The notes beneath the pieces were generated by a model. That model was not told where the DNA came from. It saw only the letters and a program-made list of their open reading frames with translations, and searched no databases. Below, one piece after another: positions 1 to 7,078 of a DNA stretch of 23,078 nt. Every line of letters starts with the position of its first letter. The stretch's first letter is position 1. The stretch is from positions 1 through 23,078 of the IMG/VR virus record IMGVR_UViG_3300042291_000790; one strand, given 5' to 3'. The position numbers and the translations under genes were made by a program. This stretch comes from a virus.

Positions 1-654
1 CGTCAGCGTCGCGTTGCCAGACGTGTCGCAGGCGATTGCGAGGCGAGAGTACGCCGACCCACTCGTATAAGTCCCATAAACATTGAACGTCTGCGCCGCC
101 GTGGAGTTGCGGAGGGCTAGGGTGTTGGGCGCTCCGTCGCGGAGGAGGATGGTGTCATTACTGCTAAAAGAAGCCCCAAAACCCAGCTCATTTGATCCGA
201 AACGAATACCTATAGCGGTAAACCTAATCACTTCAGTGTTGTTAGCTGAAGCTGAAATCTGCGTATTTGTTGGCTGATAAAAACCAGCATTTGTGCCAAT
301 AATAAAAGATGGTGCAGCCGCGCTACCTAATGAGCTAATTACCGTTTGACCACTTTTTTTAACGTTGACCTGACTTACACCATTTAACTGCAAATCCAAA
401 AGCAAAGAGCCAGACGCGCTGTTCGCGTCGCTCGTGCCAGCCGCATTCACGGTGAACGCCGTGAACGTCTGGCCTACCGCCGCCCACGTCTGGCTGATCG
501 TCACGGGAGCGGAGGTCGCGAGAGTGCCGCTATTCAGCAAACTATTCCGACTCACCTTTTTCGAGATCGCGCCCGCCGTGTCCCACACGAACACCCAGTC
601 GGCATCCGCTACTAAGGTCTTTTCTGTAAACTGAGAAAGATTGAGATTGGCCAT
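1..654 (-). CDS. Tail fibre protein, N-terminal part (runs off the left edge)
   Basis: An open frame starts at ATG 652-654 and stays open for 218 codons to base 1, so the C-terminus is outside the window. The N-terminus reads MANLNLSQFTEKTLVADADW and continues into beta-rich, Ser/Thr/Asn/Gly-rich sequence. A stretch near residues 50-95 (LATSAPVTISQTW, then GSLLLDLQLNGVSQVNVKKSG) and a later one (LLRDGAPNTLALRNSTAAQ, TFNVYGTYTSGSAYSRLAIA) resemble what I recall from many phage tail-fibre and virion-surface proteins, where similar units repeat. It is the last gene seen in the tail block and starts 4 nt after the stop of the 68-aa gene. Host attachment is inferred from composition and position. 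No Shine-Dalgarno sequence is visible before the ATG. Confidence 0.75.
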   Translation of the reverse strand, partial: MANLNLSQFTEKTLVADADWVFVWDTAGAISKKVSRNSLLNSGTLATSAPVTISQTWAAVGQTFTAFTVNAAGTSDANSASGSLLLDLQLNGVSQVNVKKSGQTVISSLGSAAAPSFIIGTNAGFYQPTNTQISASANNTEVIRFTAIGIRFGSNELGFGASFSSNDTILLRDGAPNTLALRNSTAAQTFNVYGTYTSGSAYSRLAIACDTSGNATLT

Positions 655-658
655 GGTA

Positions 659-865
659 TTAAATGTAAACGACTAGATCGCCCGCCGATCCGATGCGCAC
701 CTTGTCTTCTGACACGGCGTCAATGTAAACGTGGTGCGGGCCTGCGGGAGCCGCACCACCAAGCGTCGCAGCAATCATCATCAGCAGCTCATCGGTCGGC
801 GAGTATGCGACCGGAATCTGCACCGGGAGCGCCGGCGCGATGAATGATGTGATGTTGGAGGTCAT
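659..865 (-). CDS. Small hypothetical protein between spike and fibre
   Basis: A 68-aa protein of unknown function (MTSNITSFIAPALPVQIPVA...). It has no signal peptide and no recognisable motif. The middle is Ala/Pro/Gly-rich (TLGGAAPAGPHHVYIDAV) and the C-terminal half looks like short beta strands. It sits between an 80-aa gene and the tail-fibre start with only a few bases on either side, on the same strand, so it is probably co-transcribed with the host-recognition genes. It could be a small tail-fibre accessory or assembly protein, but nothing in the sequence proves this. Its start ATG lies just after the stop of the previous gene and has no clear ribosome binding site. Confidence 0.6.
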   Translation of the reverse strand: MTSNITSFIAPALPVQIPVAYSPTDELLMMIAATLGGAAPAGPHHVYIDAVSEDKVRIGSAGDLVVYI

Positions 866-868
866 GCG

Positions 869-1111
869 TTAAGCGCCGACTACTGTGCCCGTGCTGGTCG
901 CGGTGTTGGAGTCTTTGGCCTTGATCGTGATCGGCGTGTTAGTCGGGATGATGTTGATGGCATCCTTGACGCCCATCTCCGCAATCAGCGCGCCGTTAGT
1001 GGCCAGCACGTACACCGGCTGCGTTGCTTCGATGCCGTAAATTGTGTTTGGCGTGACCGTCAAGGACGCGCTCGTGACGCCTGCTGCGAGGCTAAAGGTT
1101 TGTGTGGCCAT
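869..1111 (-). CDS. Small beta-rich hypothetical protein
   Basis: An 80-aa protein (MATQTFSLAAGVTSASLTVT...) with no cysteine, no membrane segment and an alternating polar/hydrophobic pattern typical of a small beta sandwich. Such proteins downstream of a tail spike are often minor virion or decoration components; that role is inferred from position only. The start is the ATG at 1109-1111, 27 nt after the stop of the spike gene. A TTGACA element lies 19 nt upstream of this ATG, the same arrangement as at the gene starting at 6491. No Shine-Dalgarno sequence is visible. Confidence 0.6.
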   Translation of the reverse strand: MATQTFSLAAGVTSASLTVTPNTIYGIEATQPVYVLATNGALIAEMGVKDAINIIPTNTPITIKAKDSNTATSTGTVVGA

Positions 1112-1130
1112 GGCTTAATTGCGTGAGGAG

Positions 1131-1136
1131 TGTCAA
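1131..1136 (-). promoter_or_regulatory. TTGACA element, 19 nt before the 80-aa gene
   Basis: Minus-strand TTGACA, preceded by GA, directly after the TAA stop of the spike gene, with 19 nt between it and the ATG at 1111. It belongs to a recurrent set of such elements in this window. Its function is unknown. Confidence 0.4.
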
Positions 1137-1138
1137 TC

Positions 1139-4100
1139 TTAGGATGTAGCAATCAGGCCGGTGGACTTGAGAGCTGCGATAACCAAGTCGAGCTTGGTTT
1201 GCGTCGCGGCCAGCGTGTCACCTGCTGAGGCTGCAATAGTGCCGGGTTGCGGCACTGGCGTCGTATTCCAAAACCCGAGCTTCTGCGTCGCTGCTGTGCC
1301 GATCTTGGTGCCGGTGTGGTAGTCGAGCACCACGTCGGAGCGGAGGTTGAGTTTGGAAGCCTTGTCCACGAACAAGGCGCTGGTGTCGAATTGAATGCTC
1401 CAGTTTGTATACGTTCCCGGAGTTCCCTCTGAGTACGTTGCCAGCATACTGAAGGCAACCGTGCCAGCGTTGTAAGTCACAACACGCCCTTCGATAAAGC
1501 CTTGAACCACATTGGATGAGTTCAAAGCAGTGCAGCGGACAAACGTGCCAACTGGAACGGCAGCCAAAGCAAACGCTGGATTAGGAACACGGGTTGCAAC
1601 TCCGTCAATAATTTGAACAACGGTAACAGAAAAGCCTTTATTAGGAGCGCCTAGCACAAGAGTGTTTGATGTGACAGCCGCCCATGTGCGAAGATAAAGG
1701 TACGTCGCGTCCCCTGTTGCAACATCGAACAAGCGAGACGAAGAGCCAGACTGAAACGTATCAATATGAAATCGGTAGCCTGTAAAGTTCTGGCTGTTGT
1801 TGCTCCACTTCTGTGAGTAGTCGAGCACTGGGATTGGCCAGTTCACCACATCAGTGTAGCCTTCACCCACCCAGTTGTTTTTCAGAACCACCGCTGGCCC
1901 AAAAGTCGATTCTGGCCGCGAGTATTGATCTGAAAAGATTGCCGCACCATTGGTCAGCGTCTTGAGATCATTGTTTGCCGTTGGGATAACGCTGTTATCC
2001 TTGAAGATGATCCGACAGTTGTTGTATGGCAGGCTGGCGTTATATCCCGGAGAGCTGCTTGTAAAGATTGCGTACAGCGAACACGGCCATGCTTGGGGGT
2101 TGGTGCTAACGATATTCTCTGGGAAAACCGTATCTTCACCCAACACGGTGATGTTGAAATTTGTTGCGTCTCGCACCATTGAGACAGTTCCGGCCTTGAA
2201 GGTGTTGCCTCTCACAAAAACTCGGTTGGAGTTGTTAACGAACAAGTACCGCTGCCCTCCTCGTGCAATGGTGTTTCCTTCAAACGTCACGTCCTCACAG
2301 AACTGGATCTGACACCCAAGTTTGACCGATGAGCTGGAGTCAAGAACGATGTCCACCGTGTTCCCGATTGCTTTACATCCAAAGATCTGATCAATCGACA
2401 AACCGACGATCATCTGAGAAGATAGCGCGATCCATGATGTGTTTTGATCAAAGGCGGCACCTGTGGCCCCAATCGAGATGACCGCCGTTGTCGCGCCCTG
2501 CGTGTACGAGACAACAGTTGCGTTCATGTACTGGTCAGCCGATGCAGTAGATGGGTTTCGCAACAAAATAGCAGTGCCTTCAAGAGCCGCAACTGGCAGA
2601 CCGTTCTGCATGAAATTGTTGCCAGACCATTCCAGATTTAATGATGGAACTGAAATCGTATGAAGCCCGTAAGGGCAGAGCGTGTATGTGCCGAACGCTC
2701 CATCAGGACTGCCGCTAAGAGATGTGACGTTGACCGTAATGGTTACGCCATTATTGATCGTGACTGTGCCGATCATGAATCGGCCATCTGACCTACTTAG
2801 CAGGACTTGCTTGTCTACGGCAAATTCTGGATAAACTCGTGGAGTGGTAAACGTAAAACTGTGTGGGCCAGTGCCAAACTGAGCAGTTCCTGTAAGCGGC
2901 ACCCTGTTACTGAACGACTGAGATGGCAGAGTGCAGTTTGTTGGGTCAAGAGCGATTGGAGAATAGCCATACAACCAAGGATCTGCCGGAGCCGTGGTCT
3001 TGCTCCGACGTGGTGTCGCCCGCACGTTTTTGATCGTGTTTCCGATGACTAGCGCATTCACGATCCGATCCGGCTTTTGCGTCTGAGTGTTTCGGTCGTC
3101 TCCCACGATCTCAAGGCCGACAAAAACAGAATCTGTGATCGTGTTGTTTGCGACGACTGAGTTTCGAGCACCTGCAAACGAGATGCCCATCGAGCCAGTA
3201 TTGGAAATCGTATTATTAGCGACAACCACACCCGCACTGTTCTTGCCTCGGGAAACTTGCGCGTTGTTGGCAATAGTGTTCTTGAATGGCCAGAAAACCT
3301 CAATGCCCATGCGCTGGTGGTCCGCGCAGTTGTTGCCAACAATGCGGCAGTTGCCAATGCCTTCTCCCACCCAGATGCAGTTCTCCACTGAAAACTTGGT
3401 GCCGTCATAAACTGCACCGTCGCCCACGATTGAGTTCTCCGAAATCAAAACGCCATCCACTGACCACTCAAGGTAGACGCCAGCACCTGACGTGCGGATC
3501 TTGTTACCAACAATGCTGAGGTTGCGCTGGATTGGCGAGCCCGGTCCGCCACTGTGCCACATCGCTCTGAATGTGTTAAAGATGTGAACATTTCTAATCG
3601 TAGTGTCTGAGATGCCGGGAGAAATGCCACCAACTGGCACTCCGCCGCCAAAGTGAATGCCAATAGCGTTTCTTTGGCTTGATACGCCATTAAATGTGAT
3701 ATTGACTACGGTCCCTTCAATCGTGATGTTTTCAATGAGAACGTTATTCGCATTGATATTGACTACGCTGTAAGTCTGGCTTGTAAACGTGACACCGGTT
3801 TGCAGCTTCAACACGGACTTGCCGTTTGCGTGCCCCGTGATGACGACGTTTGGAACAGTAATATTGAGTCCCCCCGCTCCGCCAAATGGCGAAACCGTAT
3901 TCGGCGGAATGATGATCGTGCCATCAATGAAAATCGTGCCGCCGCCAGCAACACCGGCAGCCGTGAGTGCCGCTTGCAACTGCGCCCACGTCTTGACGTA
4001 CTGGATGCCAAACGTCGAGATGGCCGTCAGCACGCCGGAGTCATTGAACCCAATCGCTTTTCCGGGATTCGCGCTTCCCAGCAGATCAATCCATTGATTG

Positions 4101-4159
4101 TCGCCGGAGGCGTCGCGTTGGATCAGAGAGACATTGGTTGGCGTGGTAACGGCGCTCAT
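1139..4159 (-). CDS. Tail spike, right-handed beta-helix (pectate-lyase-like) protein
   Basis: A 1006-aa protein, probably a receptor-binding or polysaccharide-degrading tail spike. Residues about 95-380 carry repeated beta-helix rungs of the type VVANNTISN, VVANNTITDS, LVIGNTIKN and LISENSIVG; rungs return at about 590-675 (VTFEGNTIARGG, VFVRGNTFKAG). Residues 54-82 (YVKTWAQLQAALTAAG, GGTIFIDGTI) are a typical lead-in to such helices. Three inserted beta modules of 60-80 residues (about 421-497, 524-581, 851-927) resemble a module in the 249-aa protein at 7079-7828. The C-terminal 60 residues (TGTKIGTAATQKLGFWNTTP, then a helix) resemble an end domain I recall from phage structural proteins. 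The substrate and catalytic residues cannot be assigned. The ATG overlaps the previous stop as TAATG. Confidence 0.88.
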   Translation of the reverse strand: MSAVTTPTNVSLIQRDASGDNQWIDLLGSANPGKAIGFNDSGVLTAISTFGIQYVKTWAQLQAALTAAGVAGGGTIFIDGTIIIPPNTVSPFGGAGGLNITVPNVVITGHANGKSVLKLQTGVTFTSQTYSVVNINANNVLIENITIEGTVVNITFNGVSSQRNAIGIHFGGGVPVGGISPGISDTTIRNVHIFNTFRAMWHSGGPGSPIQRNLSIVGNKIRTSGAGVYLEWSVDGVLISENSIVGDGAVYDGTKFSVENCIWVGEGIGNCRIVGNNCADHQRMGIEVFWPFKNTIANNAQVSRGKNSAGVVVANNTISNTGSMGISFAGARNSVVANNTITDSVFVGLEIVGDDRNTQTQKPDRIVNALVIGNTIKNVRATPRRSKTTAPADPWLYGYSPIALDPTNCTLPSQSFSNRVPLTGTAQFGTGPHSFTFTTPRVYPEFAVDKQVLLSRSDGRFMIGTVTINNGVTITVNVTSLSGSPDGAFGTYTLCPYGLHTISVPSLNLEWSGNNFMQNGLPVAALEGTAILLRNPSTASADQYMNATVVSYTQGATTAVISIGATGAAFDQNTSWIALSSQMIVGLSIDQIFGCKAIGNTVDIVLDSSSSVKLGCQIQFCEDVTFEGNTIARGGQRYLFVNNSNRVFVRGNTFKAGTVSMVRDATNFNITVLGEDTVFPENIVSTNPQAWPCSLYAIFTSSSPGYNASLPYNNCRIIFKDNSVIPTANNDLKTLTNGAAIFSDQYSRPESTFGPAVVLKNNWVGEGYTDVVNWPIPVLDYSQKWSNNSQNFTGYRFHIDTFQSGSSSRLFDVATGDATYLYLRTWAAVTSNTLVLGAPNKGFSVTVVQIIDGVATRVPNPAFALAAVPVGTFVRCTALNSSNVVQGFIEGRVVTYNAGTVAFSMLATYSEGTPGTYTNWSIQFDTSALFVDKASKLNLRSDVVLDYHTGTKIGTAATQKLGFWNTTPVPQPGTIAASAGDTLAATQTKLDLVIAALKSTGLIATS

Positions 4160-4719
4160 TAGGAAACAGCAGGGACGGAATAACTGACACCATCAACGGT
4201 GACGACGATCATTCCGTCAATAACTGTGACCTCCCCGTCAATCGGTCCAGGTGGCGTGTCGGTCACCGCATCAAAGCGGTAGATGGCTCCGTTGTAAGCA
4301 AACGAGACAACCTCATTGACCACTGAGAACGCGATGGTGGTCACCGGAGCCAGCGACAGGCCGGACGGAATCACCTCGATGTTGCCGGATCTCAGCAGGT
4401 AGGGGAAGCCGTTGCTGTCGAGCCCGCCAATGGCGATCCAATAGTTGTTGCTGTTGATCTCATCCGAGAGCACGAGATTCATCTGTGCCGCCGTCAGAAC
4501 GAACGTGACGGCGCCGCCGGCCACGTAGCCAGCCGATGATGCCAGTGGCGTCGCCCCCACCTCTCTGGCGTCGTTCTGGCGCTTCCACAGCTCCAGCACC
4601 CACTGTGACATTGCCGGCGCGGCTGGTACTGCCCCCGTGATCAGCAGCGGAGTCGTCGAGAACACTGGCAACATGCCAAGATCGGCGGTCGTTTCAGAGA
4701 GTGAGATTGTGCGTGTCAT
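4159..4719 (-). CDS. Beta-rich structural protein, BppU-like baseplate or fibre adaptor
   Basis: A 186-aa protein starting at ATG 4717-4719, chosen because this ATG overlaps the endolysin stop as ATGA. A longer frame from 4755 would run back into the endolysin gene. The first 100 residues (AVTFVLTAAQMNLVLSDEIN, then NNYWIAIGGLDSNGFPYLL) have the look of N-terminal beta-sandwich domains of baseplate or fibre-attachment proteins such as BppU: a W-x-A-x-x-G strand followed by a strand ending in LLRSGNIEV. The C-terminal part is another beta domain (DGEVTVIDGMIVVTVDGVSY). It is followed directly by the tail spike (TAATG overlap), so it may anchor the spike to the tail. The family call is a low-confidence resemblance. 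Confidence 0.7.
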   Translation of the reverse strand: MTRTISLSETTADLGMLPVFSTTPLLITGAVPAAPAMSQWVLELWKRQNDAREVGATPLASSAGYVAGGAVTFVLTAAQMNLVLSDEINSNNYWIAIGGLDSNGFPYLLRSGNIEVIPSGLSLAPVTTIAFSVVNEVVSFAYNGAIYRFDAVTDTPPGPIDGEVTVIDGMIVVTVDGVSYSVPAVS

Positions 4720-5276
4720 CGTGTGGCTTGAAAATGCATGCTGTCGCGGGACCAATAAGCCCCGCCGGAAAGCCAGCCTTCATCGGCAAAGTATTCCATC
4801 ACCTCCAGCGGCATGGATGCGTCTGTCGGCCAGGCTGTGTTATTGCCGTTTGAACCTGCCATTAAGTCAATCGCAGCGCCCCACGCGTGCAAGCTCTTAC
4901 GCGATCCGCCGCGCATGTTGCGGTCATTATAGCAGCCCGCGTACTGCTTGAGCACGTAAGGATGCGTTTTGCTGATTGCAGTCAGCACGCGATGTAGGCT
5001 GGATGCGACCCGCGTGTGGCAGCGGATACTCTTGACCTCTTGCCCTTCGTAGTGCACGCCAAGGTCGGCCACGGATAGATTGACCAGATTGCTCTCGTCA
5101 CCCGGTTGGCCGTAAAATGCAATGAGTGACTGATCGTCCTGCATCGGCCATTGCACCGGTACTGGCCGCAAGCGGTCCAGATGCTTCTGGCAAGCTGCGC
5201 GCGACATCGGCCCCCACACGCCGTCAGGATATGCGCCAATCTTTTCCTGAATGAGTTGGATGTCGCGCTTGGTCAT
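4716..5276 (-). CDS. Endolysin, M15-type peptidase with N-terminal peptidoglycan-binding domain
   Basis: A 186-aa lysis enzyme predicted to cut peptidoglycan peptides (VanY/D,D-carboxypeptidase-like or L-Ala-D-Glu type). Residues 1-36 match the start of a peptidoglycan-binding domain (IQLIQEKIGAYPDGVWGPMS). The M15 zinc signature is SLHAWGAAIDL at 128-138 (H130, D137), and the second half is WSRDSMHFQ at 175-183 (H181 as third zinc ligand, D178 a likely catalytic acid). Start ATG 5274-5276 is preferred over a longer frame from 5321 because it overlaps the stop of a 33-aa membrane-peptide gene as ATGA and begins just before the binding domain. There is no signal peptide, so release needs a holin. 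The stop overlaps the next ATG by 4 nt. Confidence 0.9.
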   Translation of the reverse strand: MTKRDIQLIQEKIGAYPDGVWGPMSRAACQKHLDRLRPVPVQWPMQDDQSLIAFYGQPGDESNLVNLSVADLGVHYEGQEVKSIRCHTRVASSLHRVLTAISKTHPYVLKQYAGCYNDRNMRGGSRKSLHAWGAAIDLMAGSNGNNTAWPTDASMPLEVMEYFADEGWLSGGAYWSRDSMHFQATR

Positions 5277-5374
5277 GGGGAAAAAGAACTCAGAATCCAG
5301 CCAAGCATGAAAAACCAGCATACAACCATGAGAGCAAAGAACGCGACGTGAAGGAGTGCTTGGAGCGTTGGCAT
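5273..5374 (-). CDS. 33-aa single-helix membrane peptide in the lysis cassette
   Basis: A very short frame whose ATG (5372-5374) overlaps the previous stop as TAATG and whose TGA overlaps the endolysin ATG as ATGA, so it fills the gap between its neighbours exactly. The peptide is MPTLQALLHVAFFALMVV followed by CWFFMLGWILSSFSP: one hydrophobic helix over about residues 6-28 with a short polar tail and no charged residues. Coupled overlaps on both sides and placement directly before the endolysin suggest a real gene for a small holin, antiholin or pinholin-like peptide. The size is below common gene-calling cutoffs. Function is inferred from context only. Confidence 0.7.
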   Translation of the reverse strand: MPTLQALLHVAFFALMVVCWFFMLGWILSSFSP

Positions 5375-5682
5375 TAGATGCGCTTGGTAAGTTTTGCCAC
5401 TACCCACGCGAGCTGAACGATGACGCTGGCAAAGTCGATACCCTGCTGCACCCAGGGCGGTGTACCGTGCGTCAGCGTAAAGCGAGGAGATGTGATGATC
5501 TCACGCACCCGCATCGCTTTATCAAGACCGCTCACCGGCATCTTGCTGGCCAGCGTCACATTGTCCACGATGGCTTGGAATTGCTCGTTCGACAGGCCAG
5601 CGACTAGTAGTCGTGCGGTTTCGGTGGCCTTGGCTACCGCGTCGCGATGCCAGAGTGATTTGAACCATGTGAAGAATTTCAT
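5374..5682 (-). CDS. Hypothetical lysis-cassette protein with hydrophobic C-terminus
   Basis: A 102-aa protein starting at ATG 5680-5682 (MKFFTWFKSLWHRDAVAKAT), 4 nt after the stop of the small lipoprotein gene, with GGTAAG just upstream as a possible weak ribosome binding site. A TTG 5 codons upstream is an alternative start. The N-terminus is basic and aromatic, the middle is helical (LSNEQFQAIVDNVTLASKM), and residues about 80-97 (QQGIDFASVIVQLAWVVA) form an amphipathic or membrane-associated helix. I do not recognise the family. Position between a lipoprotein and a membrane peptide in a lysis block suggests a role in lysis timing or envelope disruption, but this is inference. Confidence 0.65.
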   Translation of the reverse strand: MKFFTWFKSLWHRDAVAKATETARLLVAGLSNEQFQAIVDNVTLASKMPVSGLDKAMRVREIITSPRFTLTHGTPPWVQQGIDFASVIVQLAWVVAKLTKRI

Positions 5683-5686
5683 ATGC

Positions 5687-5851
5687 TTACCAAGCAAGTG
5701 TCACCGACAAAAGCAAGCCTTCCATCATTCCAGCCTTGAACCCGTCGCGCCAGTCCTCGCTCTTGTCGGGAAAGAGCGAATCATCTGGCATCTTCTGGAT
5801 GCTGACACACGAGCACGAGCCAAGCGCGAGAATGAGCAAAATGGTTTTCAT
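5687..5851 (-). CDS. 54-aa putative lipoprotein (Rz1-like position)
   Basis: A short frame starting at ATG 5849-5851, which overlaps the upstream holin-like stop as ATGA, and ending at TAA 5687-5689. The N-terminus MKTILLILALGSCSC is a lipoprotein signal peptide: Lys2, a hydrophobic run, then LGSC with Cys13 as the probable lipidated residue (Cys15 is also possible). The mature part is about 40 residues, acidic to mixed (MPDDSLFPDKSEDWRDG), and ends with GLLLSVTLAW. Small outer-membrane lipoproteins in lysis cassettes are usually o-spanins (Rz1 type); this one lacks the proline richness of Rz1, so the role is tentative. If correct, the host is a diderm. It is easily missed because of its size. 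Confidence 0.75.
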   Translation of the reverse strand: MKTILLILALGSCSCVSIQKMPDDSLFPDKSEDWRDGFKAGMMEGLLLSVTLAW

Positions 5852-6195
5852 CGCACTTTAGAATCCTGACTAGATTTGTTCGCGTCTCGCGCAGCAATCA
5901 AACCAGCGCCGGCCATAATCTCGCCAGTTGCCAGTTGCAGCCCTTCCAGCGTCAGAGGCACTCCATCGGTCACCTGCAAGAGAGCATCAACCACAGCGCC
6001 CAACCCGTGCAAAATAAGAGCCACCCCAGCCAGTGTCGTTTTCCAGTTTAGCAGAAAAGGCAGGATCTTGTTGGAAAGCCATTTCATAGTCGTAGCGTGG
6101 ATGAGATTGGATTTGATGACCGGCCTGCCCGTTAGATCTTTCGCGCGCCGAACTTCTGGCCGCTTGCCAAAAATAGGATGTCCGGGTGCAGGCAT
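5848..6195 (-). CDS. Holin-like membrane protein
   Basis: A 115-aa protein. The ATG at 6193-6195 overlaps the upstream stop as TAATG, which supports this start; an internal ATG at codon 37 is the alternative. The first 36 residues are basic (GKRPEVRRAKDLTGRP). Then come NWKTTLAGVALILHGLGAV (about 50-68), a hydrophobic helix, and a second one at about 88-102 (ATGEIMAGAGLIAARDANKS). The pattern of N-W-K-T-T-x-A-G followed by a late hydrophobic A-G-x-G-L-I-x-A-x-D is one I recall from small phage holin-like proteins. It is predicted to sit in the inner membrane and release or activate the endolysin. No biochemical residue proves it. Confidence 0.75.
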   Translation of the reverse strand: MPAPGHPIFGKRPEVRRAKDLTGRPVIKSNLIHATTMKWLSNKILPFLLNWKTTLAGVALILHGLGAVVDALLQVTDGVPLTLEGLQLATGEIMAGAGLIAARDANKSSQDSKVR

Positions 6196-6491
6196 TACGG
6201 ATTCAGCTTGTTGTCAATTTTGTCGAGCTTCTCGACGATTGACCGCAGCAGTTGCGTGTCCGCGCTGTCCTTGATCTCCAGATTGCGGACTGTGGTGTTA
6301 GTCGCACCAATCGCATCCTTCACATCCCTAAGCGATTCCGTCTGCCTGTTAATCGCAATCTGGATTGCCGCCACCCATGTGCCCAGCATAAAGGCGCCGA
6401 CAAGCAGCGCCCAGCCTAGTTTGACCACCAAGTCGAGAATCTTGAGCTTTGACTCAAAATCCTGAAGTTGTTCGCGCGTGACAGATTCCAT
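6195..6491 (-). CDS. Membrane-anchored coiled-coil protein (possible holin or spanin partner)
   Basis: A 98-aa protein starting at ATG 6489-6491. Residues 1-20 are polar and helical, residues about 26-47 form one transmembrane helix (LGWALLVGAFMLGTWVAAIQ), and residues about 52-95 are a charged heptad-like coiled coil (LLRSIVEKLDKIDNKL). One membrane helix plus a coiled coil is the layout of XhlA-like haemolysin proteins and inner-membrane spanins, but the order here is helix first, so I keep the call general. It opens the lysis cassette and its stop overlaps the holin-like ATG as TAATG. A TTGACA element sits 19 nt before its ATG, just past the tRNA-like element. Confidence 0.75.
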   Translation of the reverse strand: MESVTREQLQDFESKLKILDLVVKLGWALLVGAFMLGTWVAAIQIAINRQTESLRDVKDAIGATNTTVRNLEIKDSADTQLLRSIVEKLDKIDNKLNP

Positions 6492-6510
6492 GTCTTGATC
6501 GCATTCCGTC

Positions 6511-6516
6511 TGTCAA
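6511..6516 (-). promoter_or_regulatory. TTGACA element, 19 nt before the first lysis gene
   Basis: Minus-strand TTGACA within CCATTGACA. The CCA is the 3' end of the tRNA-like element, so the two features abut. There are 19 nt to the ATG at 6491, as at 1131-1136. Confidence 0.4.
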
Positions 6517-6582
6517 TGGCTACTGCACCGGAGTCGAACCAGTATGCGATACTATGATTTCGCACGCTACCGAGCGCAGTAT
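6517..6582 (-). tRNA. tRNA-like element, anticodon CAT, with a shortened D-arm
   Basis: The 100-nt gap between the 160-aa gene and the lysis cassette holds a 66-nt sequence that folds like a tRNA. The acceptor is TACTGC paired with GCAGTA, then G and an encoded CCA. The T-arm is ACTGG-TTCGACT-CCGGT with a canonical T-loop. The anticodon arm is TGCGA/TCGCA plus an A-T closing pair (one bulged A) around the loop ATCATAG, which puts CAT after U33 and before A37, as in Met or Ile2 tRNA. The D-arm is only GCT-CGGT-AGC, with no normal 8-9 linker, about 8 nt short. It is therefore a degenerate tRNA, an unusual minimal tRNA or a tRNA mimic. Not confirmed by any search. Confidence 0.5.
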
Positions 6583-6591
6583 TGGAGGGGG

Positions 6592-7074
6592 TTAGACGAG
6601 CAGCGTAGATGAGCCGTAGGCGACAACGCTGACTGTATAGCCAGGAGCGGGAGGCGTGATAGTCAAGACTTCCGCAGCGGTAGCGTTGGCCGCGCTTGGA
6701 TTGTAGATATTCAAAACTCCACCCACCCCGACATTGATTGATGTGAACGTGATCTTGCCAAATGCTGAGCATGCCACCGCAACGGACCCGTTGGCTGGTC
6801 CGTCTACCGAAATGATGTAGCCCAGCACCCGAGCCGGGATGATGGTTGCGCGCGTGATTGGGTCGAGCTGCACAACGCTATTGACCTGAATGTTTGCAGC
6901 ACTTCCGCCGATCGTGATCGTATTTGCAGAATTGGCAGTGAACTCAGCCGCAACACTCCATTGATTGGCAAGCGACACGTTAATCTCTGGCACAGAATGC
7001 CGAATGGGAGCGCGGACCGCGCTGGCTGCGTAGGAGTTTTGGAGCAGCGTGGAAAGTTTGAATGTGGATGGCAT
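6592..7074 (-). CDS. Beta-rich tail-associated protein, short paralogue
   Basis: A 160-aa protein (MPSTFKLSTLLQNSYAASAV) that is a paralogue of the next gene upstream. Both share an N-terminus of the form MP-x-x-F-x-L-x-x-x-x-QNSY, a Pro-Glu/Asp-(I/L) strand near residue 30, and a middle motif D-P-I-T-R-A-T versus N-P-I-T-N-A-T. The C-terminus is beta-rich (VSVVAYGSSTLLV). It lacks the roughly 75-residue module present in the longer copy. It lies after the glycine-rich genes and before the tRNA-like element, so it is probably a tail-tip or virion-surface protein; the function is unknown. No clear Shine-Dalgarno sequence is seen before the ATG at 7074. Confidence 0.7.
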   Translation of the reverse strand: MPSTFKLSTLLQNSYAASAVRAPIRHSVPEINVSLANQWSVAAEFTANSANTITIGGSAANIQVNSVVQLDPITRATIIPARVLGYIISVDGPANGSVAVACSAFGKITFTSINVGVGGVLNIYNPSAANATAAEVLTITPPAPGYTVSVVAYGSSTLLV

Positions 7075-7078
7075 AAGA

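Noticed and set aside
1131-1136. TTGACA elements as sigma-70 promoters (-35 boxes)
   Set aside because: No TATAAT-like box lies about 17 nt downstream at the sites examined, and the start codon falls at that place.
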